Shown one piece after another: positions 7,881 through 12,445 of a stretch of DNA of 21,237 bases. Origin of the DNA: a virus; the IMG/VR virus record IMGVR_UViG_3300043469_002327, positions 1-21,237 of that record; one strand, given 5' to 3'. Position numbers and translations under genes: made by a program. Each line of letters opens with the position of its first letter. The first letter of the stretch is position 1. The notes under the pieces were generated by a model, which was given only the letters and a program-made list of their open reading frames with translations, was not told the origin of the DNA and made no database searches.

Positions 7881-8063
7881 ATGGAACTAATCGCCTTCAT
7901 CTCCTTCATCCTGTGGATCACCACCATGATCTGGTTCACCCGTCGCATCAATTCGATGACTAAGGCCGCCACCCGCACCGCCGATTCCATTGAAATGATT
8001 CTGGCACTGCAACGCAGTGAGGCGAAGAGGCAGCGCAGTCTGCCCGCTGAAACCATCGCGTGA
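7881..8063 (+). CDS. Small single-TM protein (holin- or spanin-like candidate)
   Basis: 60 residues. Residues 2-19 (ELIAFISFILWITTMIWF) form one strongly hydrophobic N-terminal helix. A basic, helical cytoplasmic tail follows (RRINSMTKAATR, then LALQRSEAKRQRS). It lies after the tail operon and before the attachment site, a place where lysis or superinfection genes are common. One-TM proteins of this size include type III-like holins and small spanin partners, but no family motif is visible. No Shine-Dalgarno sequence is seen upstream. Its stop overlaps the GTG start of the zinc-ribbon gene (GTGA at 8060), so the two are likely translated together. Confidence 0.5.
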   Translation: MELIAFISFILWITTMIWFTRRINSMTKAATRTADSIEMILALQRSEAKRQRSLPAETIA

Positions 8064-8260
8064 CCCTGCCACCCCAGGCGAGCGTTGACCCCAAGGACTG
8101 TGCCACTCGTGCGGCCGTCGTCTGGGGTCACACGCACCTGGTCATCTGCCCCACCTGCCAAGGGTCCGCTCTGGTTGGTTGGCTCGATGCCAAGCCCGTG
8201 GCCTACGCCTGCCACCGCTGCGGCCCGATTTTACCCACAAAAACCGCGTCCGCCTGCTGA
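8060..8260 (+). CDS. Small zinc-ribbon protein
   Basis: 66 residues from a GTG that overlaps the preceding stop. Two CxxC knuckles, C30-x2-C33 (CPTC) and C51-x2-C54 (CHRC), separated by 17 residues make a four-Cys zinc ribbon. Short beta segments lie between them (ALVGWLDAKPVAYAC). Such mini-proteins bind nucleic acid or serve as adaptors; here the partner and role are unknown. It is probably translated after the one-TM protein and forms the last gene before the non-coding attachment region. A start further in is possible, but the GTGA overlap favours 8060. Confidence 0.5.
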   Translation: MTLPPQASVDPKDCATRAAVVWGHTHLVICPTCQGSALVGWLDAKPVAYACHRCGPILPTKTASAC

Positions 8261-8315
8261 TTCCGTGGATTTTTTCACGTTTTCGGGGGTGTTTCCCTGT
8301 TTTTCGTGCGTTTTT

Positions 8316-8355
8316 GTCCAAATAGGGGGGGGGAGGGTCAAAGTTTGGACGTTTT
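8316..8355 (+). terminator. Terminator-like hairpin before the attachment site
   Basis: GTCCAAA (8316-8322) pairs with TTTGGAC (8344-8350), and GTTTTT follows directly. The 21-nt loop contains a run of nine G (8325-8333) and GGG (8335-8337). The 7-bp stem plus five T fits a weak intrinsic terminator closing the late transcript before the integrase region. Confidence 0.5.
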
Positions 8356-8421
8356 TCGCCTAAGACCGCACCTGGTCTCTTCAAAAAAACAAACCGAGTT
8401 TCGATAGGGTGGGGGGGTGCG

Positions 8422-8455
8422 AGTTGGCGAGAATCGGTCGAAATTCTCGCCAACT
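8422..8455. repeat. Inverted pair of integrase arm-type sites (left arm)
   Basis: AGTTGGCGAGAAT at 8422-8434 and its exact inverse ATTCTCGCCAACT at 8443-8455 are separated by 8 bp. The same word occurs twice in tandem on the other side of the tRNA-like core (8619-8644). Multiple copies flanking an att core on both sides are the hallmark of integrase arm-binding sites. Alone, the pair would also form a 13-bp stem-loop. Confidence 0.65.
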
Positions 8456-8485
8456 TTCCATTTCTTGAGAGGTAAACACGGTGTC

Positions 8486-8530
8486 ATCGTAAACCGCAGG
8501 TCGTCGGTTCAATCCCGACCATCGGCTCCA
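8486..8530 (+). other. attP core: 3' half of tRNA-Thr(CGT)
   Basis: The segment reads as the 3' half of a tRNA from the anticodon loop onward: T33, anticodon CGT (8488-8490), A37-A38, anticodon stem 3' strand ACCGC, variable loop AGGTC, T-stem GTCGG / loop TTCAATC / CCGAC (8503-8519), acceptor strand CATCGGC, discriminator T and encoded CCA (8528-8530). The acceptor strand agrees with the GCCGAU... start of bacterial tRNA-Thr. The 5' half is absent: there is no GCCGATG or D-arm upstream. Phages using a tRNA as attB carry exactly this portion so that the host gene is restored on integration. The integrase follows at once. Confidence 0.85.
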
Positions 8531-8618
8531 GTGTATGAGAGGAGAAAACAGGGGTTTAGAGCCCCTTCTTCAATTTGGGCAAGTTGGCAGTAATTCACCG
8601 ATTTTCGCCGGTTTTCTT

Positions 8619-8644
8619 GATTCTCGCCAAGATTCTCGCCAACT
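8619..8644. repeat. Tandem integrase arm-type sites (right arm)
   Basis: GATTCTCGCCAA occurs twice head to tail at 8619-8630 and 8631-8642, the second continuing as CT. They match the inverted sites at 8422-8455. Degenerate relatives lie at 8582-8594 (AGTTGGC...) and 8601-8611 (ATTTTCGCCGG). Their position just upstream of the likely integrase ATG would also allow autoregulation. Confidence 0.65.
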
Positions 8645-8651
8645 GTACGGC

Positions 8652-9863
8652 ATGGCCCGACACCGCGAGAATCTGCTCCGCATAATCCCGCTCGCCGGCG
8701 GCTCATGGCTCCTTGATGGATTCCATCTCGGTAAGCGTATCAGGAAACAGGGGCGCGACGTCAACGCGCTGCGCGTGAAGATGCAGGAAATGCAGGCCGT
8801 GCTCACGCAGGCTACCGAAAACATCATGGCTCCGCGCATGACCAGGCTCACCGAGGCCCAGCTCCGCGATGCCGAGGCCGCAGTGGAGCGGGCAGGGGGG
8901 CGCTCGCTACTCTCCTGCGTGATCGCCTCCGACCGCGTCATGGTCAAGGGCGACCCCGTTGCCCTTAACTTTGCCCTTAAAGATTGGCTTGCTCATCAAG
9001 CCGAGCGTGGCCGGCAGAAGGACACGATGGAGAATAACCTAGGGCGGTCCCGCGCTTTCATCGCCTGGCTGGCTGATCAGGGCATCACCACCGTGGGCGC
9101 CGTGACCCCCGAGCACTACGAATCCTTCGTTTACCGCGGTAAACGCGCCGATTTCACGCGCAAAAACGACGCCTCCGTCCTCCAAGCCTGGGCAAACCAC
9201 TGGAAAAAGCGCCGCTGGGTTAAGGAAATCCCCTTCGAGGTAGACACCAAAGACCTGAGCAGCCGCGCCCGCTCCGTCGATTTGCCGCGTATTTTGACGC
9301 CGGGACAGGCCCACGCACTACTTGCGGCCGCAAAAGCCCGTGGCGGCGCGCGGTTGGCGGCCTACGTTGCGCTGGCGTGCTGGTGTTTTGCCCGCCATGC
9401 GGAGGTTTTACGGGTTTCGACTGACGACCTGAAGCTCGACGGCAAGATTCCGGTGGTCGAGATCCGGCCGCGAAAGCGCGGCACGGTGAGTTATCGGGCA
9501 GTGACCGTGCCCGCGTGCGTTCTGCAGGTTCTGCGCGATGCGAAGGCGGAGGCGGTGGCAGCGCATGAGGCTGAGAAGCTGCCGCCTGGGCCCGTCGTCT
9601 CATGGGGCCGCGTGCGCTGGGGCGCTGTGCGGGAAGTAGCTGGCCTGGCTGAGCGTGGGGCCATCGCCAACAAAAAGCGCCCGGTGCATTCGGCGATCTG
9701 GCAAGAAAACATCCTGCGCCATACCGGCCTGTCCTACTTTTTCCAGAAATCGGGAGACATCACCGAGACCTGCCGACAGGCGGGCAACTCATCGTCTACG
9801 GCATTCGCGCATTATTTGAACCTGCCAGTTGAGGGGGCGTCTGAGGCGTTTTTTGGGGCCTGA
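8652..9863 (+). CDS. int: Tyrosine recombinase integrase
   Basis: 403 residues from the ATG at 8652. The frame stays open to 8535, but the extra 39 codons would translate the arm-site repeats (DSRQDSRQ), so the shorter start is preferred; neither start has a clear Shine-Dalgarno sequence. Residues about 95-185 form an SAM-like core-binding domain (ALKDWLAHQAERGRQ, then AFIAWLADQGI). The catalytic domain has Arg-I in CFARHAEVLRV (R248, E251), the beta-hairpin Lys in RPRKRGTV (K275), Arg-II in NILRHTG (R356) and the nucleophile in AFAHYLN (Y388). The usual His of HxxR is Asn, and the His/Trp before the Tyr is also Asn (AGNSS). It mediates integration at the adjacent tRNA-Thr attP. Confidence 0.9.
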   Translation: MARHRENLLRIIPLAGGSWLLDGFHLGKRIRKQGRDVNALRVKMQEMQAVLTQATENIMAPRMTRLTEAQLRDAEAAVERAGGRSLLSCVIASDRVMVKGDPVALNFALKDWLAHQAERGRQKDTMENNLGRSRAFIAWLADQGITTVGAVTPEHYESFVYRGKRADFTRKNDASVLQAWANHWKKRRWVKEIPFEVDTKDLSSRARSVDLPRILTPGQAHALLAAAKARGGARLAAYVALACWCFARHAEVLRVSTDDLKLDGKIPVVEIRPRKRGTVSYRAVTVPACVLQVLRDAKAEAVAAHEAEKLPPGPVVSWGRVRWGAVREVAGLAERGAIANKKRPVHSAIWQENILRHTGLSYFFQKSGDITETCRQAGNSSSTAFAHYLNLPVEGASEAFFGA

Positions 9864-9885
9864 GTCGTCCCAAAGTGCGTTTTTC

Positions 9886-9926
9886 TTATCCGTCCAGACC
9901 AGCGCAGCGCCAGTCTGGACGGATAA
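9886..9926 (+). terminator. 14-bp stem-loop downstream of integrase
   Basis: TTATCCGTCCAGAC (9886-9899) and GTCTGGACGGATAA (9913-9926) are perfect inverted repeats around a 13-nt loop, 22 bases after the integrase stop. It is followed by A-rich rather than T-rich sequence, so it is not a classical intrinsic terminator. It may be an integrase mRNA end structure (sib-like) or a protein-binding dyad. The word TATCCGTCC recurs at 10043-10051. Confidence 0.5.
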
Positions 9927-9974
9927 AAAGAAAATTAGCAAGTTTAAAGTTCTAAGTAGTTGATTGTTAATAAA

Positions 9975-10003
9975 TTGCAAATCATTGAATCCATCATTTA
10001 AAT
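9975..10003 (+). promoter_or_regulatory. Candidate sigma-70-like promoter in the AT-rich core
   Basis: TTGCAA (9975-9980), a 17-bp spacer and TTAAAT (9998-10003) each match the consensus at four of six bases. It would transcribe across the palindrome block toward the receiver gene. AT-rich DNA produces such matches by chance, so this is tentative. Confidence 0.25.
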
Positions 10004-10103
10004 ACAAATAATTAATGGACTTAGAATATCAATGGTTTACGCTATCCGTCCGGAAATTGAAATCCGGCCGGACTGCCTATTATCGGACAGCATATTCCAT
10101 TCC

Positions 10104-10131
10104 GTCCGGAAACACTACGTGTTTTCCGGAC
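10104..10131. repeat. Stem-loop of TCCGGA family (bulged)
   Basis: GTCCGGAAACAC (10104-10115) pairs with GTGTTTTCCGGAC (10119-10131) around a 3-nt loop, with one extra T on the right arm. It lies between the TCCGTCCGG element at 10044-10072 and the perfect repeat at 10161-10195. Confidence 0.6.
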
Positions 10132-10160
10132 TGGAAATGGACTATGGGCTACAAGGGCTC

Positions 10161-10195
10161 CATTCCGGAAATTAAAATTAGGTATTTCCGGAATG
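10161..10195. repeat. Perfect 12-bp inverted repeat of TCCGGA family
   Basis: CATTCCGGAAAT (10161-10172) and ATTTCCGGAATG (10184-10195) are exact inverse copies separated by 11 bp of AT-rich sequence. Each arm itself contains the TCCGGA palindrome, so the element could be a double operator as well as an RNA hairpin. Confidence 0.65.
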
Positions 10196-10284
10196 CCGGG
10201 GCTGGTCTACCGCCACCCAGTGAAATCAGATTTTGGATAAAATTCTTTTAACCCATGCGGGTTGTGTGCCGATTAACTTCAAAG

Positions 10285-10302
10285 CCCCCCCCCCACCCCC
10301 CC
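10285..10302 (+). repeat. Poly-C tract abutting the receiver gene start
   Basis: Ten C, one A and seven C lie directly before the ATG at 10303, where a ribosome binding site would be. Homopolymers of this length are prone to slippage. If translation instead starts at 10255, the tract is coding (KPPPHPP) and slippage would change the frame. Confidence 0.55.
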
Positions 10303-10806
10303 ATGCGCATCCTAATCGCCGACGACACCGAGTCCATGCACGAGGTTTACCGCCTGATCCTGTGTCCCGCGACGCGCTCCGTGCCCAACTTTGAAGCGCT
10401 TTCAAAATTCGCCCCTGATTTCGCTGAACTCCCCCAGCGCACGGTGAGCCATGAGCTTACTTTTGTTTACCAAGGCAGGGACGCAGTTGCCGCAGTAGAT
10501 TCCGCCTTCATGGCCAGGACGCCATTTGACATCGCCATTCTCGACGTGCGTATGCCACCCGGCATCACCGGAGTGGCAGCGGCCTTGCAGATCCGCGAGC
10601 GCCATCCCGATCTACATTTTATCATCTGTTCGGCATTTTCCGATTTTACGTGGCCCGACCTCGCCGAGCGTTTCAGTCATGGGGTCGTAATCATTCGCAA
10701 GCCCTTTGATTTTATCGAGTTGCTTATGACCGTGGAATCCATCGGGGAAAAGGTCGGCATGCGCCGCGAGATTGAGGCGCTCAAGCGAAAGGCTGGCCGT
10801 GAATAA
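10303..10806 (+). CDS. Stand-alone response-regulator receiver (CheY-like) protein
   Basis: 167 residues from ATG 10303 (an upstream in-frame ATG at 10255 would add 16 residues including the poly-C translation). All receiver landmarks are present: acidic pair D7-D8 in RILIADD, phospho-acceptor D81 in AILDVRMPPG, Ser110 in IICSAFSD (the usual Thr/Ser) and K133 in IIRKPFD. An insertion of about 30 residues after the first helix, followed by FVYQGRDAV, matches a receiver subfamily in bacterial signalling proteins (IHE...FAYQG...VDVRMPPG...CTAYSD...KKPFD). There is no output domain; the end is a basic helix (REIEALKRKAG). It overlaps the coiled-coil gene by 8 bases. It probably acts by protein contact and is a likely lysogenic-conversion gene that intercepts host phospho-relay. 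That role is inference. Confidence 0.8.
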   Translation: MRILIADDTESMHEVYRLILCPATRSVPNFEALSKFAPDFAELPQRTVSHELTFVYQGRDAVAAVDSAFMARTPFDIAILDVRMPPGITGVAAALQIRERHPDLHFIICSAFSDFTWPDLAERFSHGVVIIRKPFDFIELLMTVESIGEKVGMRREIEALKRKAGRE

Positions 10807-11050
10807 CCCCACCCCAGCAGAACGATTTGAGTCGCTACGCACTGCGGAAGTCAGCCGACTGGAGGCCCAAAACGCGGGGCTCGTGACGGCAAACCGCGAA
10901 ATGTTTGCACTTTACGCCGAATCCATGCGCGAGCTCACGCAGATTCACGCCGAAATAGCCGATGTGAGCGACACGATGGACGCCCTCTCACGCCGGTTAT
11001 GCACCACTCTGCGCAAGCTGCGCCGTCACGCCGGGGTGGATGCATTCTAA
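10799..11050 (+). CDS. Small coiled-coil protein coupled to the receiver
   Basis: 83 residues from the GTG at 10799, inside the last codons of the receiver gene. Almost the whole protein is predicted helix with heptad spacing (RFESLRTAEVSRLEAQNAGL, then MRELTQIHAEIADVSDTMDAL), ending in a basic tail (RRLCTTLRKLRRH). There is no enzyme motif. Coupled translation with a phosphorylatable receiver suggests a partner protein, comparable in layout to a receiver/effector pair, but the family is not recognised. Its stop overlaps the stop region of the convergent repressor-like gene at 11047, so the two operons collide tail to tail without an obvious terminator. Confidence 0.6.
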   Translation: MNNPTPAERFESLRTAEVSRLEAQNAGLVTANREMFALYAESMRELTQIHAEIADVSDTMDALSRRLCTTLRKLRRHAGVDAF

Positions 11051-11430
11051 GCCTGCTTGAGATCGCGCCCTGCCTCACGAGCGAGCCTCTCCTCGCGCCC
11101 GATGCGGGCGCATTCAGCCAATTTCGCCGCCTGCGCGGGCGTGATTCCGGCCTTAATATCAGCCTGCGACATTTTTTCAGGCAGAGGCTTGCTGCTCTTG
11201 TGTGGCAGCTCGCGCAAGGCGGGTTTTGACGTGCGCGGGCGTCTCTTATTTGGAGAAATAACCGCCTCAGGAGGCAATCCGAGGGACACTGCGATGGTGT
11301 TTGCGATGTAATTACTGATTGTTCTGCCCTGCCTTAATGCCTCCTTTTTAATAGCTTCATTTAGTGCCTTAGTTGTTGATAAAGAAATTCCTGCGCCATC
11401 CGGCCCCCTGTCGTGGTTTCTCGTGCTCAT
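11047..11430 (-). CDS. Ribbon-helix-helix regulator, candidate lysogeny repressor
   Basis: 127 residues from the ATG complementary to 11428-11430; a GTG nine bases upstream (11437-11439) is also possible. It is the only supported minus-strand gene. Residues 14-52 (GISLSTTKALNEAIKKEALR, then QGRTISNYIANTIAVSLGL) form a beta strand followed by two helices, the MetJ/Arc ribbon-helix-helix DNA-binding fold. A basic linker (NKRRPRTSK) precedes a C-terminal helical part (ITPAQAAKLAECARIGREER). It is divergent from a second ribbon-helix-helix gene, with related 13-bp sites in front of each, as in a bistable immunity switch. The repressor assignment is from strand, position and fold. Confidence 0.65.
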   Translation of the reverse strand: MSTRNHDRGPDGAGISLSTTKALNEAIKKEALRQGRTISNYIANTIAVSLGLPPEAVISPNKRRPRTSKPALRELPHKSSKPLPEKMSQADIKAGITPAQAAKLAECARIGREERLAREAGRDLKQA

Positions 11431-11443
11431 GCGTAACACGTAA
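11431..11443 (-). promoter_or_regulatory. Operator-like site 1
   Basis: On the minus strand this reads TTACGTGTTACGC, two TTACG half-sites spaced 7 bp, directly upstream of the minus-strand ATG and just after a minus-strand TATTAT (11443-11448). It matches site 2 at 11 of 13 bases, in the opposite orientation. Confidence 0.55.
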
Positions 11444-11473
11444 TAATAAAAAATAAATTCTCAAGAAAGGTTA

Positions 11474-11503
11474 TTGACTTACGTATTACGGCCTGTTGCT
11501 TAT
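11474..11503 (+). promoter_or_regulatory. Rightward early promoter candidate with operator-like site 2
   Basis: TTGACT (11474-11479) is a good -35; GCTTAT (11498-11503) is a poor -10 at 18 bp. TTACGTATTACGG (11479-11491) overlaps the spacer and repeats the TTACG-N2-TTACG pattern of site 1, so a regulator bound here would block the promoter. A 12-base copy of its right part (CGTATTACGGCC) recurs at 11641-11652. Confidence 0.45.
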
Positions 11504-11518
11504 GGGGTCATCAACCCA

Positions 11519-11680
11519 ATGAAACAACGAAAACAACTTAGCTTCACCCTTCCGTATGAGGTGGCTGCCCAATTGAAAAAATTGGCAAAAGAGCAACGGC
11601 GCTCTGTTTCGGCCCAAGCCGAAATCATTCTTGCTGATGCCGTATTACGGCCCGGCACTAAACAGGAGGCCAGCGCATGA
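11519..11680 (+). CDS. Arc-like ribbon-helix-helix protein, candidate Cro-type regulator
   Basis: 53 residues from the ATG at 11519; an in-frame start at 11474 is possible but would place coding sequence over the candidate promoter. KQLSFTLP is the DNA-contacting strand, and YEVAAQLKKLAKEQRRSVSAQAEIILADAV gives the two helices, with the RRSVSAQAE turn typical of Arc/CopG proteins. The length equals that of P22 Arc. It is the first gene of the rightward early operon and is divergent from another ribbon-helix-helix gene. It overlaps the next gene by ATGA at 11677 and contains an AGGAGG serving that gene. Confidence 0.75.
   Translation: MKQRKQLSFTLPYEVAAQLKKLAKEQRRSVSAQAEIILADAVLRPGTKQEASA
11640..11650. 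promoter_or_regulatory. Operator-like site 3 inside the Arc-like gene
   Basis: CCGTA T TACGG is a perfect dyad around one base. CGTATTACGGCC at 11641-11652 is identical to 11482-11493 in site 2. A third, intragenic copy suggests a cooperating or auxiliary operator. Confidence 0.35.
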
Positions 11681-11796
11681 CCCTCCTCATCGCCATCCCG
11701 ATCACCTGCGTGGTGCTTCTCGTGGGCATCGCAGCCCTGTGCCACAAGCCGATGCGCCAAGCCCTCGACGAAATCCAGCAGGAGGACGCCAAGTGA
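11677..11796 (+). CDS. 39-residue membrane mini-protein
   Basis: Starts at an ATG overlapping the Arc-like stop, with a strong AGGAGG at 11664-11669 seven bases upstream. Residues 2-22 (TLLIAIPITCVVLLVGIAALC) form a single transmembrane helix. The tail (KPMRQALDEIQQEDAK) is amphipathic and probably cytoplasmic. Its last codons carry an AGGAGG for the next gene, whose GTG overlaps its stop. The good ribosome binding site and the two-sided coupling argue that it is translated. Mini-proteins at this spot could be exclusion or regulatory peptides; no family is recognised. Confidence 0.55.
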   Translation: MTLLIAIPITCVVLLVGIAALCHKPMRQALDEIQQEDAK

Positions 11797-12062
11797 ACGC
11801 GACACTCTCCGACCTGAGCCCCTCCGCGATCCAGCAAATCGTCGCCGCAATCCGCGAAGGCCAGAAGCCCCAGCCCACCGGCCTGATCCTGACCACCGCC
11901 GAGGCCATCGCCTACGTTAAGAAGGATTCTAAGTCGGGCTTCTACGCATGGGCGAAAACCTACGGCGTCGAGCGCAGCGGCTCCGACCGCTACCCGATCC
12001 ACCGCCTCGACCAAGGTCTGGCGAAAGAGGCTCGGGTGAAATTCACCTCAAAAGCGGCCTGA
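11793..12062 (+). CDS. Small HTH DNA-binding protein (excisionase/MerR-like)
   Basis: 89 residues from a GTG overlapping the previous stop (GTGA), with AGGAGG at 11780-11785. The N-terminal 25 residues are helical (SAIQQIVAAIREGQ). Residues about 32-75 read LILTTAEAIAYVKKDS, then FYAWAKTYGVER, then RYPIHRLDQGLAKEA. This is a winged-helix-like excisionase/HTH_17 arrangement in which TAEA starts the recognition unit and the Y-P-I-H segment is the wing. It may be the phage Xis or an early regulator; its place at the start of the early operon next to the switch fits both. The C-terminus is basic. Confidence 0.55.
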   Translation: MNATLSDLSPSAIQQIVAAIREGQKPQPTGLILTTAEAIAYVKKDSKSGFYAWAKTYGVERSGSDRYPIHRLDQGLAKEARVKFTSKAA

Positions 12063-12110
12063 GCCACCGCACCAACCCAATTTCCGTGCGCCGAATACGG
12101 CCACGAAAAA

Positions 12111-12132
12111 GCCCCCTGCTGAAACAGAGGGC
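12111..12132 (+). promoter_or_regulatory. Hairpin in the intergenic leader (possible attenuator)
   Basis: GCCCCCTG (12111-12118) and CAGAGGGC (12125-12132) pair with one mismatch around CTGAAA. It lies in the 89-bp gap before the gene at 12152, preceded by AAAAA, and is not followed by a T-run. It may mark an attenuator or a processing site. Confidence 0.35.
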
Positions 12133-12151
12133 TCAACTGCAAACCAATACC

Positions 12152-12445
12152 ATGCAACCCATCAACGAAACCGCGCAGCCGGTCAATCCTGCAATGCCAA
12201 ACAAGCGCCGCGTCACGACCCTCACGGTCGGCAACACGAAGCTGCTTTTACCCGAAGGCTTCCCTCAATCGAAGCTCGTCGAACTGCTCGAAACTTTGGG
12301 CGAAGCCCAAGTGATCGAATACCAGTACACCGCCAAGGGCTCGATTTACTTCCCTGCCGGTGAAGTCGAGATCACTGCTGGGATTCAGAGCCTTTACATC
12401 GTCGAGAGCGCCGAAGCTGCGCACCGGATCGGAGGCACGCTGTGA
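12152..12445 (+). CDS. Early protein of unknown function (97 aa)
   Basis: 97 residues from the ATG at 12152, which follows an A/C-rich leader without a Shine-Dalgarno sequence. After about 20 polar residues it looks like a compact alpha/beta domain: RRVTTLTVGNTKLLLPEG (strands), SKLVELLETLGEAQVIEYQY (helix and strand), then IYFPAGEVEITAGIQSLYIVE. There is no catalytic or metal-binding signature. It is the first gene after the intergenic hairpin and overlaps the next gene by GTGA (12442). A nucleic-acid-binding or host-takeover role is possible but not supported by any motif. Confidence 0.55.
   Translation: MQPINETAQPVNPAMPNKRRVTTLTVGNTKLLLPEGFPQSKLVELLETLGEAQVIEYQYTAKGSIYFPAGEVEITAGIQSLYIVESAEAAHRIGGTL

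Larger units (their letters stand above)
9864..10302. other. Non-coding accessory block with AT-rich core and stem-loops
   Basis: About 440 bp between the integrase and the receiver gene without a gene I can support. It contains a 14-bp stem-loop (9886-9926), a strikingly AT-rich stretch (about 9927-10035) in otherwise GC-rich DNA, five perfect TCCGGA palindromes plus one TCCGGCCGGA composite between 10049 and 10192, several longer stem-loops built on them, and a C-tract just before the next ATG. A 78-codon frame (10015-10251) exists but is made largely of the palindromes. The block may be a regulatory hub, a replication origin or a structured RNA. Confidence 0.55.

Noticed and set aside
8456-8530. 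Intact tRNA-Thr gene
   Set aside because: Only the 3' half from the anticodon loop is present. No GCCGATG acceptor strand, D-arm or 5' anticodon strand exists upstream, so it is an attachment core, not a functional tRNA.
8535-8651. Longer integrase start at ATG 8535
   Set aside because: The additional 39 codons translate the arm-site repeats and lack protein-like conservation features; the ATG at 8652 follows the repeats directly.
9886-9926. Classical rho-independent terminator of int
   Set aside because: The 14-bp stem is followed by A-rich, not T-rich, sequence on both strands; listed only as a stem-loop of uncertain role.
9886-10195. CRISPR array
   Set aside because: The repeats are short palindromes at irregular spacing without constant-length spacers or cas genes.
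10015-10251. 78-codon frame between integrase and receiver gene
   Set aside because: Much of it is the palindrome cluster, its composition is unlike neighbouring genes and it has no ribosome binding site; kept only as part of the non-coding block.
11474-11518. N-terminal extension of the Arc-like protein from 11474
   Set aside because: It would translate the candidate promoter and operator; the 53-residue form equals the normal Arc domain length.
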